Under the pieces are notes generated by a model. It was not told the DNA's origin, did not search any database, and saw nothing but the letters and a program-made list of their open reading frames with translations. Of a DNA stretch of 64,000 bases, positions 44,103 to 52,739 are shown piece by piece; position 1 is the first letter of the stretch, and every line of letters begins with the position of its first letter. The stretch lies in contig NZ_FOGT01000008.1 of the NCBI RefSeq assembly GCF_900111295.1, positions 124,001 through 188,000 of the forward strand, given 5' to 3'. The DNA comes from Salipaludibacillus aurantiacus (lineage in GTDB: Bacteria > Bacillota > Bacilli > Bacillales > Salisediminibacteriaceae). A program made the position numbers and the translations under genes.

Positions 44103-45836
44103 TCACGTCAGCTGCTGTTCGGCAAATTCCCGGTAAAGGGCATGCGACTGGACGAGTTCTTTGTGAGAGCCCATTCCTGTAATGCGCCCTTTCTCTATAA
44201 ACATAATCTTGTCGGCATTCACAATCGTCGATAGCCGATGGGCAATAACAAAGGTGGTCCGGCCTTCCATGAGCCGCGTTAAGGCTTGCTGGACGATGGC
44301 TTCCGACTGGCTGTCCAGGCTCGCTGTCGCTTCATCCATCATGAGCAGTTTCGGGTCTCTCAGAAAGGCCCGGGCGATGGCGATCCGCTGCTTCTGGCCT
44401 CCGGAAAGCTTGACACCGCGCTCGCCAACCTCTGTATCCAGGCCTTTCGGGAACGACTTAATAAATTGTTCCGCATAGGCCATTCTCGCCACTTCCCACA
44501 GACGCTCGTCATCGATCTTTTCATCTTCCATCCCGTAGCATAAGTTTTCCCGTATCGTCCCTGCCATCATCGGGCTGTCCTGCGACACGTAGCCGATTTG
44601 TTTTCGCCACGATGCGATCGACAGGTCTTTAACTGGTGTGTTTCCGATAAAAATGCCGCCTGAGGTCGGCTCATAAAAGCGTTCAAGCAAGCCGAACATC
44701 GTTGTTTTACCGCCTCCGCTCGGCCCTGCAAATGCCACCATCGTTCCCGGTTCAACGTCAAAGGTCACATCTTTTAACACCGGTTCTTCTTCACTGTAGC
44801 CAAACGACACATCGCGCACATGCACAGGCTGGTTTGCGATGTCCATGTCTTCGCCTTCCTGCCCGGGTTCCTCTGTCACGTCCAGAATGCTGATAATTCG
44901 TTCTGTGGCGCCTTTCGCCTTTTGCAGCTGCGTGAAAAACATCGTAAACGACGTAATGGGAAAAACAATTTGGAACAGGTAAAGCAGAAATGCCACGAGC
45001 GACCCGGTCGTCATCGTGCCTTCGGCTACCCGTATCCCGCCGTACCCAATAATGACAACGATCACGGCCATCACCACGAGATACATGAGCGGGGCAATCA
45101 ATGCAAAAATCCGTCCTTCTCTTAACCCGTAGGAAAACAGGCTGTTAATTCCGGTTAACCCTTTATCCTGTTCCGCTTCTTCTGCGTTGGAGGCTTTCAT
45201 TAGCCGGATTTCACTCAGTGTTTGCTGCACGCTTCCGGTAAATTTAGCTGTTTCATCCTGCAGGCCGCGGGAGATTTTGGCCATCCGCCGGCCAAGAGGA
45301 ATCATAAACAGGACAGTAATGGGCACCGAAATCAGCATCAACAACGTCATTCGCCAGTCCATCACCAGAAGAATCGTGACAGCCCCGATAATCGTAATAA
45401 TCCCGCTGATAAACTGCGGGAAGTGCTGAGAAATTAAATTTTTAACAATTCCCGTATCATTCACCACACGGCTCACCGTTTCCCCGCTCGTCTGTTTATC
45501 GTAAAAATGGACAGGAAGCCGCAGCAGTTTAAACCACATTCTTTCACGCAGGCTTGCCACAATTTTTTGCCCGGTGTAGACAAGCGCATAGGTGGATATC
45601 CCGTCAGTGACGGCCTGCAAAATAAACACTCCGATAATAATAGCAATAAGAACCGGATTTAACGCATCAACCGAAAACCCGTCGACCATCTCCCTTGTGA
45701 GAAGGGGGATTGTCAGGCCGACCAGTGTCGTAACCAGACTTCCAATAAGTCCAATTGCCAAAGCAAGTTTCGGGATGTTAGCAGATAAAATTAGAGAGAA
45801 AAACGGTTTAAGTGATGTCTGCTTATCGTTCGTCAT
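44103..45836 (-). CDS. bmrA: BmrA-type ABC multidrug exporter
   Basis: 577-residue half transporter: six helices in the first 310 residues, then an ATPase domain. Walker A GPSGGGKTTMFG, signature LSGGQKQRIAIARA, Walker B LLMMDEATASLDSQ and switch AHRLST are intact. Strong resemblance to B. subtilis BmrA along the full length (LKPFFSL start, IPLLTREMVDGFS, YREFAEQQL end). It should act as a homodimer exporting hydrophobic drugs. AAAGGAGCC precedes the ATG. Confidence 0.9.
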   Translation of the reverse strand: MTNDKQTSLKPFFSLILSANIPKLALAIGLIGSLVTTLVGLTIPLLTREMVDGFSVDALNPVLIAIIIGVFILQAVTDGISTYALVYTGQKIVASLRERMWFKLLRLPVHFYDKQTSGETVSRVVNDTGIVKNLISQHFPQFISGIITIIGAVTILLVMDWRMTLLMLISVPITVLFMIPLGRRMAKISRGLQDETAKFTGSVQQTLSEIRLMKASNAEEAEQDKGLTGINSLFSYGLREGRIFALIAPLMYLVVMAVIVVIIGYGGIRVAEGTMTTGSLVAFLLYLFQIVFPITSFTMFFTQLQKAKGATERIISILDVTEEPGQEGEDMDIANQPVHVRDVSFGYSEEEPVLKDVTFDVEPGTMVAFAGPSGGGKTTMFGLLERFYEPTSGGIFIGNTPVKDLSIASWRKQIGYVSQDSPMMAGTIRENLCYGMEDEKIDDERLWEVARMAYAEQFIKSFPKGLDTEVGERGVKLSGGQKQRIAIARAFLRDPKLLMMDEATASLDSQSEAIVQQALTRLMEGRTTFVIAHRLSTIVNADKIMFIEKGRITGMGSHKELVQSHALYREFAEQQLT

Positions 45837-46529
45837 AAGCTGGCTCCTTTAAGGTGACTAAGGCTTAAAGCGTCAGGGTGCGAACCGTCTTTAAAGCCTT
45901 TTTATTAAAAAAAAATTAATGTTCCATGTCATATGTCCTAACGCTACTATATACAAAAACAGGAAGGCGGTCTATTTTAAAGCATGCACGGAAGCGGGGG
46001 GACGCTTCGCGGGCTTTCTTGTAAATTAATCCGTCTCAGGTCCACTCCTTTTAAAATATAGAGTGAATTTATTTAAAGCCATCTATCCAATCACCAATGA
46101 TTTTTTATTTTGTGGTGGGGGCTTCTTTAACTGGTTAAAGCTAAGAAAACAATACATAAAAAAACAACATTATTTAAGTCTAAAGGATCAGGATTAAATA
46201 ACTATCAAAAGGGGTAAACAGTCTGTACATAGTAGTACTTTTATTGTAGACTTATTTTAGTGGTATTATTTTCCAAGGTTAGCTGTCAAACGGCTGAAAG
46301 AGAGTACAAAGGCTCTTTTTGCATAAGTTGTTATTTTAGAGGAAGGGGGGACTATTTTTCTCTGCCAGACTCACTCTGCAGATGATTTAACGATATAAAC
46401 GGATGTCTCTTCCGCGAGTCAGCTTCGGGGCAGAGAAGCAAAATGAATTCTAACAGAGCCGCCGCAGCAGAGGTTCTTTAGAAAACAGCCATTTTAAAAT
46501 AACAGGAATAAGACGCGTTTTATCCTCCT
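45837..46529. other. 700-bp noncoding stretch upstream of the riboswitch
   Basis: No ORF I can support on either strand. It contains the bmrA upstream region (minus) and presumably the promoter of the c-di-GMP riboswitch transcript; no consensus promoter could be fixed by eye. Confidence 0.4.
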
Positions 46530-46632
46530 CGATAAAGGCAAACCTGCTGAAAAGCAGGGACGCAAAGTAACGGGTCTAATGAATTGTTTTTAAAAGAAAT
46601 AATTCGATGACAGCCGGACTGCCTGGCAGGGT
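46530..46632 (+). promoter_or_regulatory. Cyclic di-GMP-I (GEMM) riboswitch
   Basis: Diagnostic elements occur in order. AAAGGCAAACC is followed by a stem capped by a GAAA tetraloop (CCTGCT-GAAA-AGCAGG), then GGACGCAAAG. A second stem follows, beginning ACGGGTCTAATG (tetraloop receptor side) and closing with GATGACAGCCGG. ACTGCCT pairs back with AAGGCA to close P1. This is the standard GEMM-I fold. No terminator is visible between it and the next start codon, so translational control is more likely. Confidence 0.92.
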
Positions 46633-46656
46633 TAGGGTTGAAAGGGGGAAGCTGGG

Positions 46657-46782
46657 ATGCTGAAGGTTAATGAACCTTTAATTGAAGAAGAGTGGGTACA
46701 GTTAATTCATCATGCGCGGGAGATGGGACTTTCACCAGAGGAAATCCGGGCTTTTTTGAAGAGGCACACGAAACAGAATTAA
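46657..46782 (+). CDS. sinI: SinI-family anti-repressor, 41 aa
   Basis: MLKVNEPLIEEEWVQLIHHA, then REMGLSPEEIRAFLKRH. The core EEWVxLIxxAxExGLSPEEIRxFL matches the B. subtilis SinI helix-hook that binds SinR (QEWVELMVEAKEANISPEEI). The classical role is to titrate SinR and release matrix genes for biofilm formation. GAAAGGGGG lies about 8 bases upstream. It is the only gene between the c-di-GMP riboswitch and a strong terminator. No SinR is in the window, so its partner is unknown. Confidence 0.85.
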   Translation: MLKVNEPLIEEEWVQLIHHAREMGLSPEEIRAFLKRHTKQN

Positions 46783-46798
46783 ATAGGTGCTGGACGAG

Positions 46799-46837
46799 AC
46801 CCCGCTGCCATCAAAAAGATTAGGCACCGGGGTTTTT
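46799..46837 (+). terminator. Terminator of the sinI transcript
   Basis: ACCCCGCTGCC / GGCACCGGGGT stem with a 13-base loop and TTTTT, 17 bases after the sinI stop. Confidence 0.9.
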
Positions 46838-46968
46838 ATGTTGTGCAGGGACAAGTCCTCCCATCCTTTATCCACTGGCCCAGATACACCTGCTAACCAT
46901 TCATGTTTACTATTTTGATGGTAAAATAGAAATTAAATATGAATGCGAGAGAAAAGAGGGTGATTGCC

Positions 46969-47157
46969 GTGAGTATTAGGGAAACGATCGACGTCGATTA
47001 TGAGTGGAAAGGGACGACCAACACGTCCTTGCATGTGCTGTATCAGGACGATGTCTGTTTATGCTACAACGATAGCAACGAACGCATCTCTACCTGCAAC
47101 AGAGAAGAATTACTTACCTTCATTAAAGACTTAAAAGAAGGGCAATACGCTAGATAA
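46969..47157 (+). CDS. Small hypothetical protein, 62 aa
   Basis: GTG 46969 follows AGAGGGTGA by 6 bases; upstream ATG 46939 lacks an RBS. Sequence begins MSIRETIDVDYEWKGTTNTS, soluble, with two cysteines (VCLCYND) plus one later. Family not recognised. Followed by its own terminator, so monocistronic. Confidence 0.6.
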   Translation: MSIRETIDVDYEWKGTTNTSLHVLYQDDVCLCYNDSNERISTCNREELLTFIKDLKEGQYAR

Positions 47158-47167
47158 GGATTTTAAA

Positions 47168-47202
47168 AAAGCATCCCCTTGAGCGTTTCGAGGGGATGCT
47201 TT
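47168..47202. terminator. Strong terminator
   Basis: AAAGCATCCCCT / AGGGGATGCTTT, 12-bp stem with an 11-base loop. Confidence 0.88.
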
Positions 47203-47378
47203 GCCATATCTCTTGTAGGGAATTAATACCAAACCTTGCTGCCTGCAAACCTGCTGCATGTTTCTACCGCAATACGGGCCAATTTTTCCAAGTGAAGCGC
47301 ACGTCAATCTCTCCCGCTAAATTCCCCGCCAAAAATGGTGAAGCGTAGGCGGCATCTGCACTAGGCTTCATTACCCTC

Positions 47379-48605
47379 CTAAGTTTTCAGCGTTTCGTCC
47401 ATTCTGAAGTAAGACACGATGCCTGCAGCAACCGGTATAACAGCGACAAGGCCAATCGCCCAGCTGACGCTAAAGGAATCTGCAATCACACCTGCCGCAA
47501 GTGCTCCAAAAGCATAACCGCTGTCCCGCCATGTCCGGTAAACGCCCATGGAGGAAGCGCGCCAGCTAGGGGCGGCCACATCGCTTATAGCCGCCTGCAA
47601 GACGGGGTAGACCATAGCAGTCCCTACGCCGAGGAGTGCAACGGCGATCACCCAAAGTTCAAACGAATTGACTAGTAATATGAGCCAGAGTGACAGTCCT
47701 TGAAGGATCATGCCCCCAGTGATCATTTTTTTCCGGCCAATATTGTCACTAAGGGTGCCGGTAAACAATTGGACAATCCCCCAAGCTGCCGGATAGACAG
47801 CGACCACGAAACCAATTTGATTCACAGTCAGCCCGACAGTCGTAAAGTAAATCGGAAACAGCCCCCAGGCCATCCCATCTTTTAAGTTTGTGGCCAGACC
47901 TGAAAAACTGGCACTCGAGAGATTTTTATTTTTGTATGTCGTTTCCTTAAAAACGTCTTTCGCACCCATCTTTTCTTCCTTCTGACTGAACCCTGACCCC
48001 TTTACTTGCTCAGCCAGATGCTCATCAGTATCTTTGACAATGAATGACAGAATCAAGCCGACAGCCACAACCCCAATGCCGAGATAAAAAGGCTGAGGTG
48101 TCAGCGCATAGGTGGAAGCGATATAGCCTGAAATGGCAGCAAAAACAGAAACACCCACATAACCGGCAAACTCATTCAGCCCCACAGCCGTTCCGCGCTC
48201 GTTCACTTTTGAAATATCGATCTTCATATTCACGGTCATGGACCACGTCAGCCCCTGATTGACACCAAGAAAAATATTAGCCACGATAATGACCCACCAG
48301 GCGTGGGCAAAAATAATGAGAATAGGGACAAACAGACCTATGAACCAGCCGAGGATGAGCACTTTTTTTCTGCCTAAACGGTCAGCGATGGCTCCGGCAA
48401 AATAATTGATAATGGCTTTCGAAAATCCGAAGCTGACAATAAACGACAGGGCGGCACTCATGGACGCGAGCCCGAATACTTCTTCTCCAAGAATAGGCAA
48501 TACCGTCCGTTCGATCCCGACCATCGATCCAACGAAAAAATTTAAAACAACGAGTAATAAAAACAGGACAATATTTTCTTTAATTCCAATCTGTAGTTTA
48601 GACAT
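47379..48605 (-). CDS. MFS exporter paired with ArsR-rhodanese regulator
   Basis: 408 residues, 12 helices. An MFS loop motif follows helix 2 (GAIADRLGRKKVLILG) and its repeat is GTLSDNIGRKKMI. The start lies 3 bases after the regulator stop on this strand, so the two are co-transcribed. Likely exports a toxic ion or thiol-reactive compound sensed by the regulator; substrate unknown. Confidence 0.87.
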   Translation of the reverse strand: MSKLQIGIKENIVLFLLLVVLNFFVGSMVGIERTVLPILGEEVFGLASMSAALSFIVSFGFSKAIINYFAGAIADRLGRKKVLILGWFIGLFVPILIIFAHAWWVIIVANIFLGVNQGLTWSMTVNMKIDISKVNERGTAVGLNEFAGYVGVSVFAAISGYIASTYALTPQPFYLGIGVVAVGLILSFIVKDTDEHLAEQVKGSGFSQKEEKMGAKDVFKETTYKNKNLSSASFSGLATNLKDGMAWGLFPIYFTTVGLTVNQIGFVVAVYPAAWGIVQLFTGTLSDNIGRKKMITGGMILQGLSLWLILLVNSFELWVIAVALLGVGTAMVYPVLQAAISDVAAPSWRASSMGVYRTWRDSGYAFGALAAGVIADSFSVSWAIGLVAVIPVAAGIVSYFRMDETLKT

Positions 48606-48607
48606 GT

Positions 48608-49264
48608 CTAAACACCAGCCCCGTCAATCTGTTTCCACTCATTAATTCCCGCATCCAGTACCATTGCGTCATAGCCTTTTTCCTGCAGGCGCTCCACAGC
48701 TTCAGTGGCATATACACAGTAAGGGCCCCTGCAGTAAGCAATAACAGGTTTGTCTTCTGGTAATGAACTGAGCTGTCCTTCTAACTGAGCTAAAGGGACC
48801 GAGATGGCCCCCGGAAGATGGTCACTTCCGTATTCGTCTTTTGGTCTGACATCGATAAGGATGACGGCGTCCTTATCCAGTTTTGTTTTCACGTCGGCCA
48901 GTGACACCGTTTTCAGTTTGTTCTTCCTCGTAATGTAATCCTGCCTCACGCCGTTCACGTCGCTGATCCTGTCTTCAGCTGTTTTTCTTAACGCCAAAAC
49001 AAGATTCCTTACCTCTTCACTAGCAAGTTCGTAATAGACATGATTTTTGGCTTTTGTATAACGGACAAGTTTAGCCTCAAACAAGGATTGAAGGTGCTTA
49101 GAGGTGTTGGCAACACTCATGTCGGTTTCTGATGCCAACGTTTCAACAGACTTCCTGCCCTGGGTCAGTAAATCCAGCAGTTCAATCCTTTTAGGGCTTG
49201 AGAGGGTTTTTCCAATACTGGAAAAAGCCTGATAAATAAAATCTTTAAATTCTCTCCGCTCCAT
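48608..49264 (-). CDS. ArsR-family regulator fused to a rhodanese domain
   Basis: 218 residues. Residues about 10-95 are an ArsR-type winged helix (PKRIELLDLLTQGRKSVETL, MSVANTSKHLQSL). Residues about 125-215 are a rhodanese domain with the active-site loop CRGPYC and DVRPKDEYGSDHLPGA. Such fusions are suited to sense persulfide or sulfane sulfur through the rhodanese cysteine. The adjacent MFS gene is the presumed target. Confidence 0.88.
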   Translation of the reverse strand: MERREFKDFIYQAFSSIGKTLSSPKRIELLDLLTQGRKSVETLASETDMSVANTSKHLQSLFEAKLVRYTKAKNHVYYELASEEVRNLVLALRKTAEDRISDVNGVRQDYITRKNKLKTVSLADVKTKLDKDAVILIDVRPKDEYGSDHLPGAISVPLAQLEGQLSSLPEDKPVIAYCRGPYCVYATEAVERLQEKGYDAMVLDAGINEWKQIDGAGV

Positions 49265-49449
49265 TTGATAAGCCCTCCTTCCAGCTTATAATGATTGGAT
49301 GTCGATCTGACGCTTCACCCTTAAACTCATGATGGTTTACCTTGATTGACTCATCTCATTTCCTTAAAACCTTCCGGCTGAGGCGGTACATCAGTTGTCA
49401 TAAACTATAAAGGTTTATAAGTGATCTTTAAAATTGATTAAGGCGCGCG

Positions 49450-49477
49450 AACTATTCAACTAATTAGTTGAATAGTT
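49450..49477. promoter_or_regulatory. Perfect 28-bp palindrome, candidate ArsR operator
   Basis: AACTATTCAACTAA followed directly by its reverse complement TTAGTTGAATAGTT. The TTCAA..TTGAA core is typical of ArsR-family sites. It lies 186 bp upstream of the ArsR-rhodanese start. Confidence 0.75.
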
Positions 49478-49624
49478 ATAGTGTATTTTGGATTTTAACA
49501 TTTGTAAAGCGACAAGCTTCTCCACTATCGGCTTAAAAAAAATCGGCAAATTTTAGTTTTCGTTAATTAGACAGCTGCAAAATCCCGTTAAGAATAAGCA
49601 AACAACAAATTTAATTAAATCCCC

Positions 49625-49653
49625 TTGACATACCCCTTACGGTATTTTATAAT
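49625..49653 (+). promoter_or_regulatory. Consensus sigma-A promoter of the VKOR-family gene
   Basis: TTGACA, exactly 17 bp, TATAAT. The spacer holds one half-palindromic operator (ATACC..GGTAT, 49630-49645). Confidence 0.9.
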
Positions 49654-49676
49654 TCCATTATACCCATTGGGGTATA
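49630..49676. promoter_or_regulatory. Two CsoR/CstR-like operators
   Basis: ATACC-CCTTAC-GGTAT lies in the promoter spacer, and TATACCCATTGGGGTATA (49659-49676) lies at the start site. The ATACCC..GGGGTAT form resembles operators of the copper/persulfide-sensing CsoR/CstR family. Confidence 0.6.
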
Positions 49677-49707
49677 TAAAACGATAAACATTTTTGGAGG
49701 GGTAACG

Positions 49708-50364
49708 ATGAATGAAATGTTACAAGAAAAAACAATTCCTTTTGGAAAAGAAGTCAATGAAGAAACAACCAGTGAAATAACTTATGAGTACGGAGCAGCC
49801 GTCCCTAAATTATTCGCAGGCTTCACAGCAGTCGCTGCCATCGGCTGGCTGGTAAGCATATTCCTGAGCGGCGTCCATTTCTGGGTACTGCCACTACCAG
49901 CAGGCTTCGAAGTCGCAGGAACACCATGGGCCGTCATGACCAGTGAATTCGCCTATGTACTCGGAATTCCATTAGCTCTATTCGGCGCCTTTTATTACCT
50001 GACTGTATTAGTTCTGTCAGCCATGTGGTTTCACTCACGCCACCCATTAGTCCTTAAAGTATTAACGCCAATGACCGCGATCGGTGTCATCGCTTCAGCT
50101 GTCTTTGTTTATCTGCAATTATTTGTTATCGAAGCTATCTGCCCATTCTGTATGGTATCCGCTGGAGCAACAACGATCCTCTTTACACTCGAATTAATCA
50201 TGCTGAAGAAAAGCAGCCTGCCGTCACTGCGCCAGCTGATCCGCAACGCACCCGCTGCCTTCGATCGCAAAGGCGTCACATGGATGCTCTTTATGTTCGG
50301 CGTCTCATCACTTGTCGTACTAGGCTTCTGGTTCGTCACACTGCTTCCGGTAGCCAACCTGTAA
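49708..50364 (+). CDS. Vitamin K epoxide reductase (VKOR)-family membrane protein
   Basis: 218 residues with five membrane helices. The VKOR active-site CxxC is CPFC in FVIEAICPFCMVSAGAT, and the VLGIPLALFGAFYYL helix is typical. Unlike classical VKOR there are no other cysteines, so the loop pair that passes electrons to DsbA-like partners is missing. A partner thiol protein or a different acceptor is therefore implied. GGAGGGG precedes the ATG. Codon use is strongly biased to C/T-ending codons such as GGC and TTC. Confidence 0.8.
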   Translation: MNEMLQEKTIPFGKEVNEETTSEITYEYGAAVPKLFAGFTAVAAIGWLVSIFLSGVHFWVLPLPAGFEVAGTPWAVMTSEFAYVLGIPLALFGAFYYLTVLVLSAMWFHSRHPLVLKVLTPMTAIGVIASAVFVYLQLFVIEAICPFCMVSAGATTILFTLELIMLKKSSLPSLRQLIRNAPAAFDRKGVTWMLFMFGVSSLVVLGFWFVTLLPVANL

Positions 50365-50402
50365 AATACTTAACCCTTTACGGGAAAAATAGAGTTATCA
50401 CG

Positions 50403-50445
50403 TGCCGGATCCCGCTGTTTGACCGCAACGGGGGCCGGCATTTCC
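50403..50445 (+). terminator. Terminator after the VKOR gene
   Basis: TGCCGG..CCCG / CGGG..CCGGCA stem with an internal loop, then TTTCCTTT. Confidence 0.75.
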
Positions 50446-50497
50446 TTTGACACCACGTTTTTATGTATATTAAACTTACCGGAAACGACTACTTAAA

Positions 50498-50592
50498 GGT
50501 TTTCTAGGGTTCCGCGGCATATAGGTGCCGGCCAGGTCCAAGAGAAAACCCGCAGCAAAGCTGTGACACGGAGGGACAAAAGCCCGGGAGAA
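50498..50592 (+). promoter_or_regulatory. ykkC-family riboswitch, probably guanidine-I
   Basis: Conserved words are in place: TCTAGGGTTCCG, GGTCCAAGAGA, and ACACGGAGGGACAAAAGCCC. This is the ykkC consensus. The guanidine-I subtype is favoured because a membrane transporter follows. The ppGpp and PRPP subtypes share most of the motif, so subtype is uncertain. Confidence 0.85.
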
Positions 50593-50625
50593 ACTATTTC
50601 GATAGTGTTCTCCCGGCTTTTTATT
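50584..50625 (+). terminator. Riboswitch-controlled terminator
   Basis: CCGGGAGAAACTA / TAGTGTTCTCCCGG followed by TTTTTATTT. Its left arm overlaps the conserved 3' part of the riboswitch, so ligand binding would prevent termination. Confidence 0.85.
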
Positions 50626-50658
50626 TGTCAGGCGAATGCTGCACAGGAGGTTACGAAC

Positions 50659-51509
50659 ATGGCATTAGTATACGGACTGGTTACAGCAATGGCCTTCGGA
50701 GTGGGGGACTTTCTCGCCGGGCAAGTGACCAAACGCGTCCCTACACTGCTCGTCGTCCTGTATGCCCAGCTCGTCGGCGTGATGATGATGCTGCCGGTTG
50801 GGTTATTGAGCGGCCAGGCGGCCAGTGTACAAGCATTCATTTGGGGATCACTGGGCGGCTTGTCACTCGGGATCGGCTTTCTTTTCTATTTCAGCGCCTT
50901 GTCACGGGGAAAAATGGGAGTGGTCTCTTCCGTTACGGGGATACTGTCAGCCATCGTTCCGGTGGCTACCGGTCTGGCTATAGGCGAACGTCCCGGAGCC
51001 GGGGCGCTCATCGCCGTCGTTTTAATTGCAGTGGCCATCATCCTGATTTCAAAAAAAGAACCGGAAAAACAATTTACCAGTCAAGCCGGCTCAGCGGTGC
51101 TCATACAGGCGGCACTGGCTGGCGTCCTGATCGGTCTGCTCTTCGTCTTTCTTCATATACCGGCAAATGACGAAAGCATGTGGACGGTATTTTTCACGAT
51201 GACGGGTGCTTTTACAGCCGTCGCCGCCTTACTAATTTTCCGGAGAGCAAATATATTTGATATCAACAGGAAAGCCTGGATCTTTATACTAGCAAACGGA
51301 TTTCTGCAGACATTCGGGGCTATGACGTACGTTCTGGGCGTCAGTATCGGGCTCATGTCCATTGTGGCCCTTGCCGGTGCCCTGTCACCGCTGTTCAATT
51401 CACTCTCATCGGCGCCAGACTGTTCATTAGTGAACGCTTGAACCGCATGCAGATCGCAGGCGTCACCCTGGCCCTCACAGGCATTACTGTGCTGGTGGTT
51501 TATACGTGA
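50659..51509 (+). pseudogene. EamA/DMT-family transporter, frameshifted near its end
   Basis: About 283 codons in two frames, ten hydrophobic helices. The first frame (MALVYGLVTAMAFGVGDFLA) is intact to about 51397 (GALSPLF), then a one-base change diverts it to a stop at 51441. The correct C-terminus continues in another frame: TLIGARLFISERLNRMQIAG, then TGITVLVVYT, stop 51507. GGAGG precedes the ATG. Under the riboswitch it would be a candidate guanidinium or related exporter. Could be a sequencing error. Confidence 0.8.
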
Positions 51510-51537
51510 TTAGAGAAGGGGGCACAAATAGCAGGAT

Positions 51538-51577
51538 AATAAGGGCAAAAGTGGGAAAACTTTTGCCCTTATTTTTT
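51538..51577 (+). terminator. Terminator after the EamA gene
   Basis: AATAAGGGCAAAAGT / ACTTTTGCCCTTATT, 15-bp stem with a short loop and T-run. Confidence 0.92.
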
Positions 51578-51745
51578 CGTGTATCAAAAGGTATTTTGCT
51601 AATTTTGTCGAAGTTTAGGTAAATAGACTGGCAATCTTTCTACGACTAAGGTAGACGAGTGAGGAATATGGCATGGCGCACATGAATTAAAAATCTCTTT
51701 TGAAGTAGTATCTAAAGTTAACTCATATTAAAGGAGTCTGGAAAT

Positions 51746-52503
51746 ATGCCATTTAATAAAGTCATCGGTATCGGCTGGGATGTAGGCGGATGGATGGGGA
51801 AGAATCACGGTGCGGCTATATGTGAATGGGTGAGACAAATCAAATTCACTGGAGAGGACAACCCGCTGAAGTGTCGATCCCTGATAACAAGCTGATGTCA
51901 CTAGAGCAGCTTGCACAGCCAGTCGATCCTTCATTTAATATGTCCAACATAGAGGAAGACACATTGGTAGTGATCGGAGTAGATGCGCCACTTGGATTTC
52001 CCAGTGCGTTTATAAAACTTCTTAACGGGGGGAGGCCGGCAGTGATGAAGCCGGCTAAAGAAATAGACAATCCTCTCGCTTACAGATTCACAGACCGTGA
52101 GATGTACAGAGTATTTGGTAAGAAGGCGTTATCAGCTGCCTATGACCGCATCGGAAATAATGCCACAGCAGCGATGTTGCATACGAGACTCTGGCAGGAA
52201 GAGCACGAATTTAAAACTTATCCATTTGATGACCCATGGGCAGAAGATAACAAAATTATTATTGAAGTGTATCCAGCTCTGGTTAAAGAAAAGCGGTTTG
52301 AAGAAGTACATAACTATTTAAGAGAGTTCTTCCCGTCAAACACCGCATCAGGAACAGATGCTTACGATGCCTGCATCTGCGCCATTTACGCCATAGCTTT
52401 TGGTATGTCCGGGAAAGTTCTACCAAGCCTGCAAGGGCCACCGACAGACAGGAAGGAAGAGGTTAAGGAAGAAGGTTGGATTTATTATTTTAAACCTAAT
52501 TAG
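51746..52503 (+). pseudogene. DUF429 family protein, frameshifted near its start
   Basis: Starts at ATG 51746 (AAAGGAG upstream) with MPFNKVIGIGWDVGGWMGKN, the DUF429 N-terminal nucleotide-fold strand. It shifts frame around 51826-51845 (a GGG run) and continues as QIHWRGQPAEVSIPDNK through DAPLGFPSAF and IIIEVYPALV to 52503. DUF429 proteins are predicted RNase H-fold nucleases. The shift may be real decay or a base-calling error. Confidence 0.75.
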
Positions 52504-52739
52504 TACTTGAACGGAAAAAAAGAACTGGTATTCCGTGACAGAGAATGTCATCCTTCTTAATATTATATAAATAGGAATTAAACTAAAAAATGGATTGAAA
52601 AGATAGAACTCGAAAACCTAAGGTAATCCCTGAAGTTTAGGCAGTAAAAAACCAAAAAATTTATAGCAAAGCATAGATAGCAGACATAATAAACGGTAAA
52701 ATATTCCTGTAGAATAGTATTGGAATTGGAGCTTTCATC

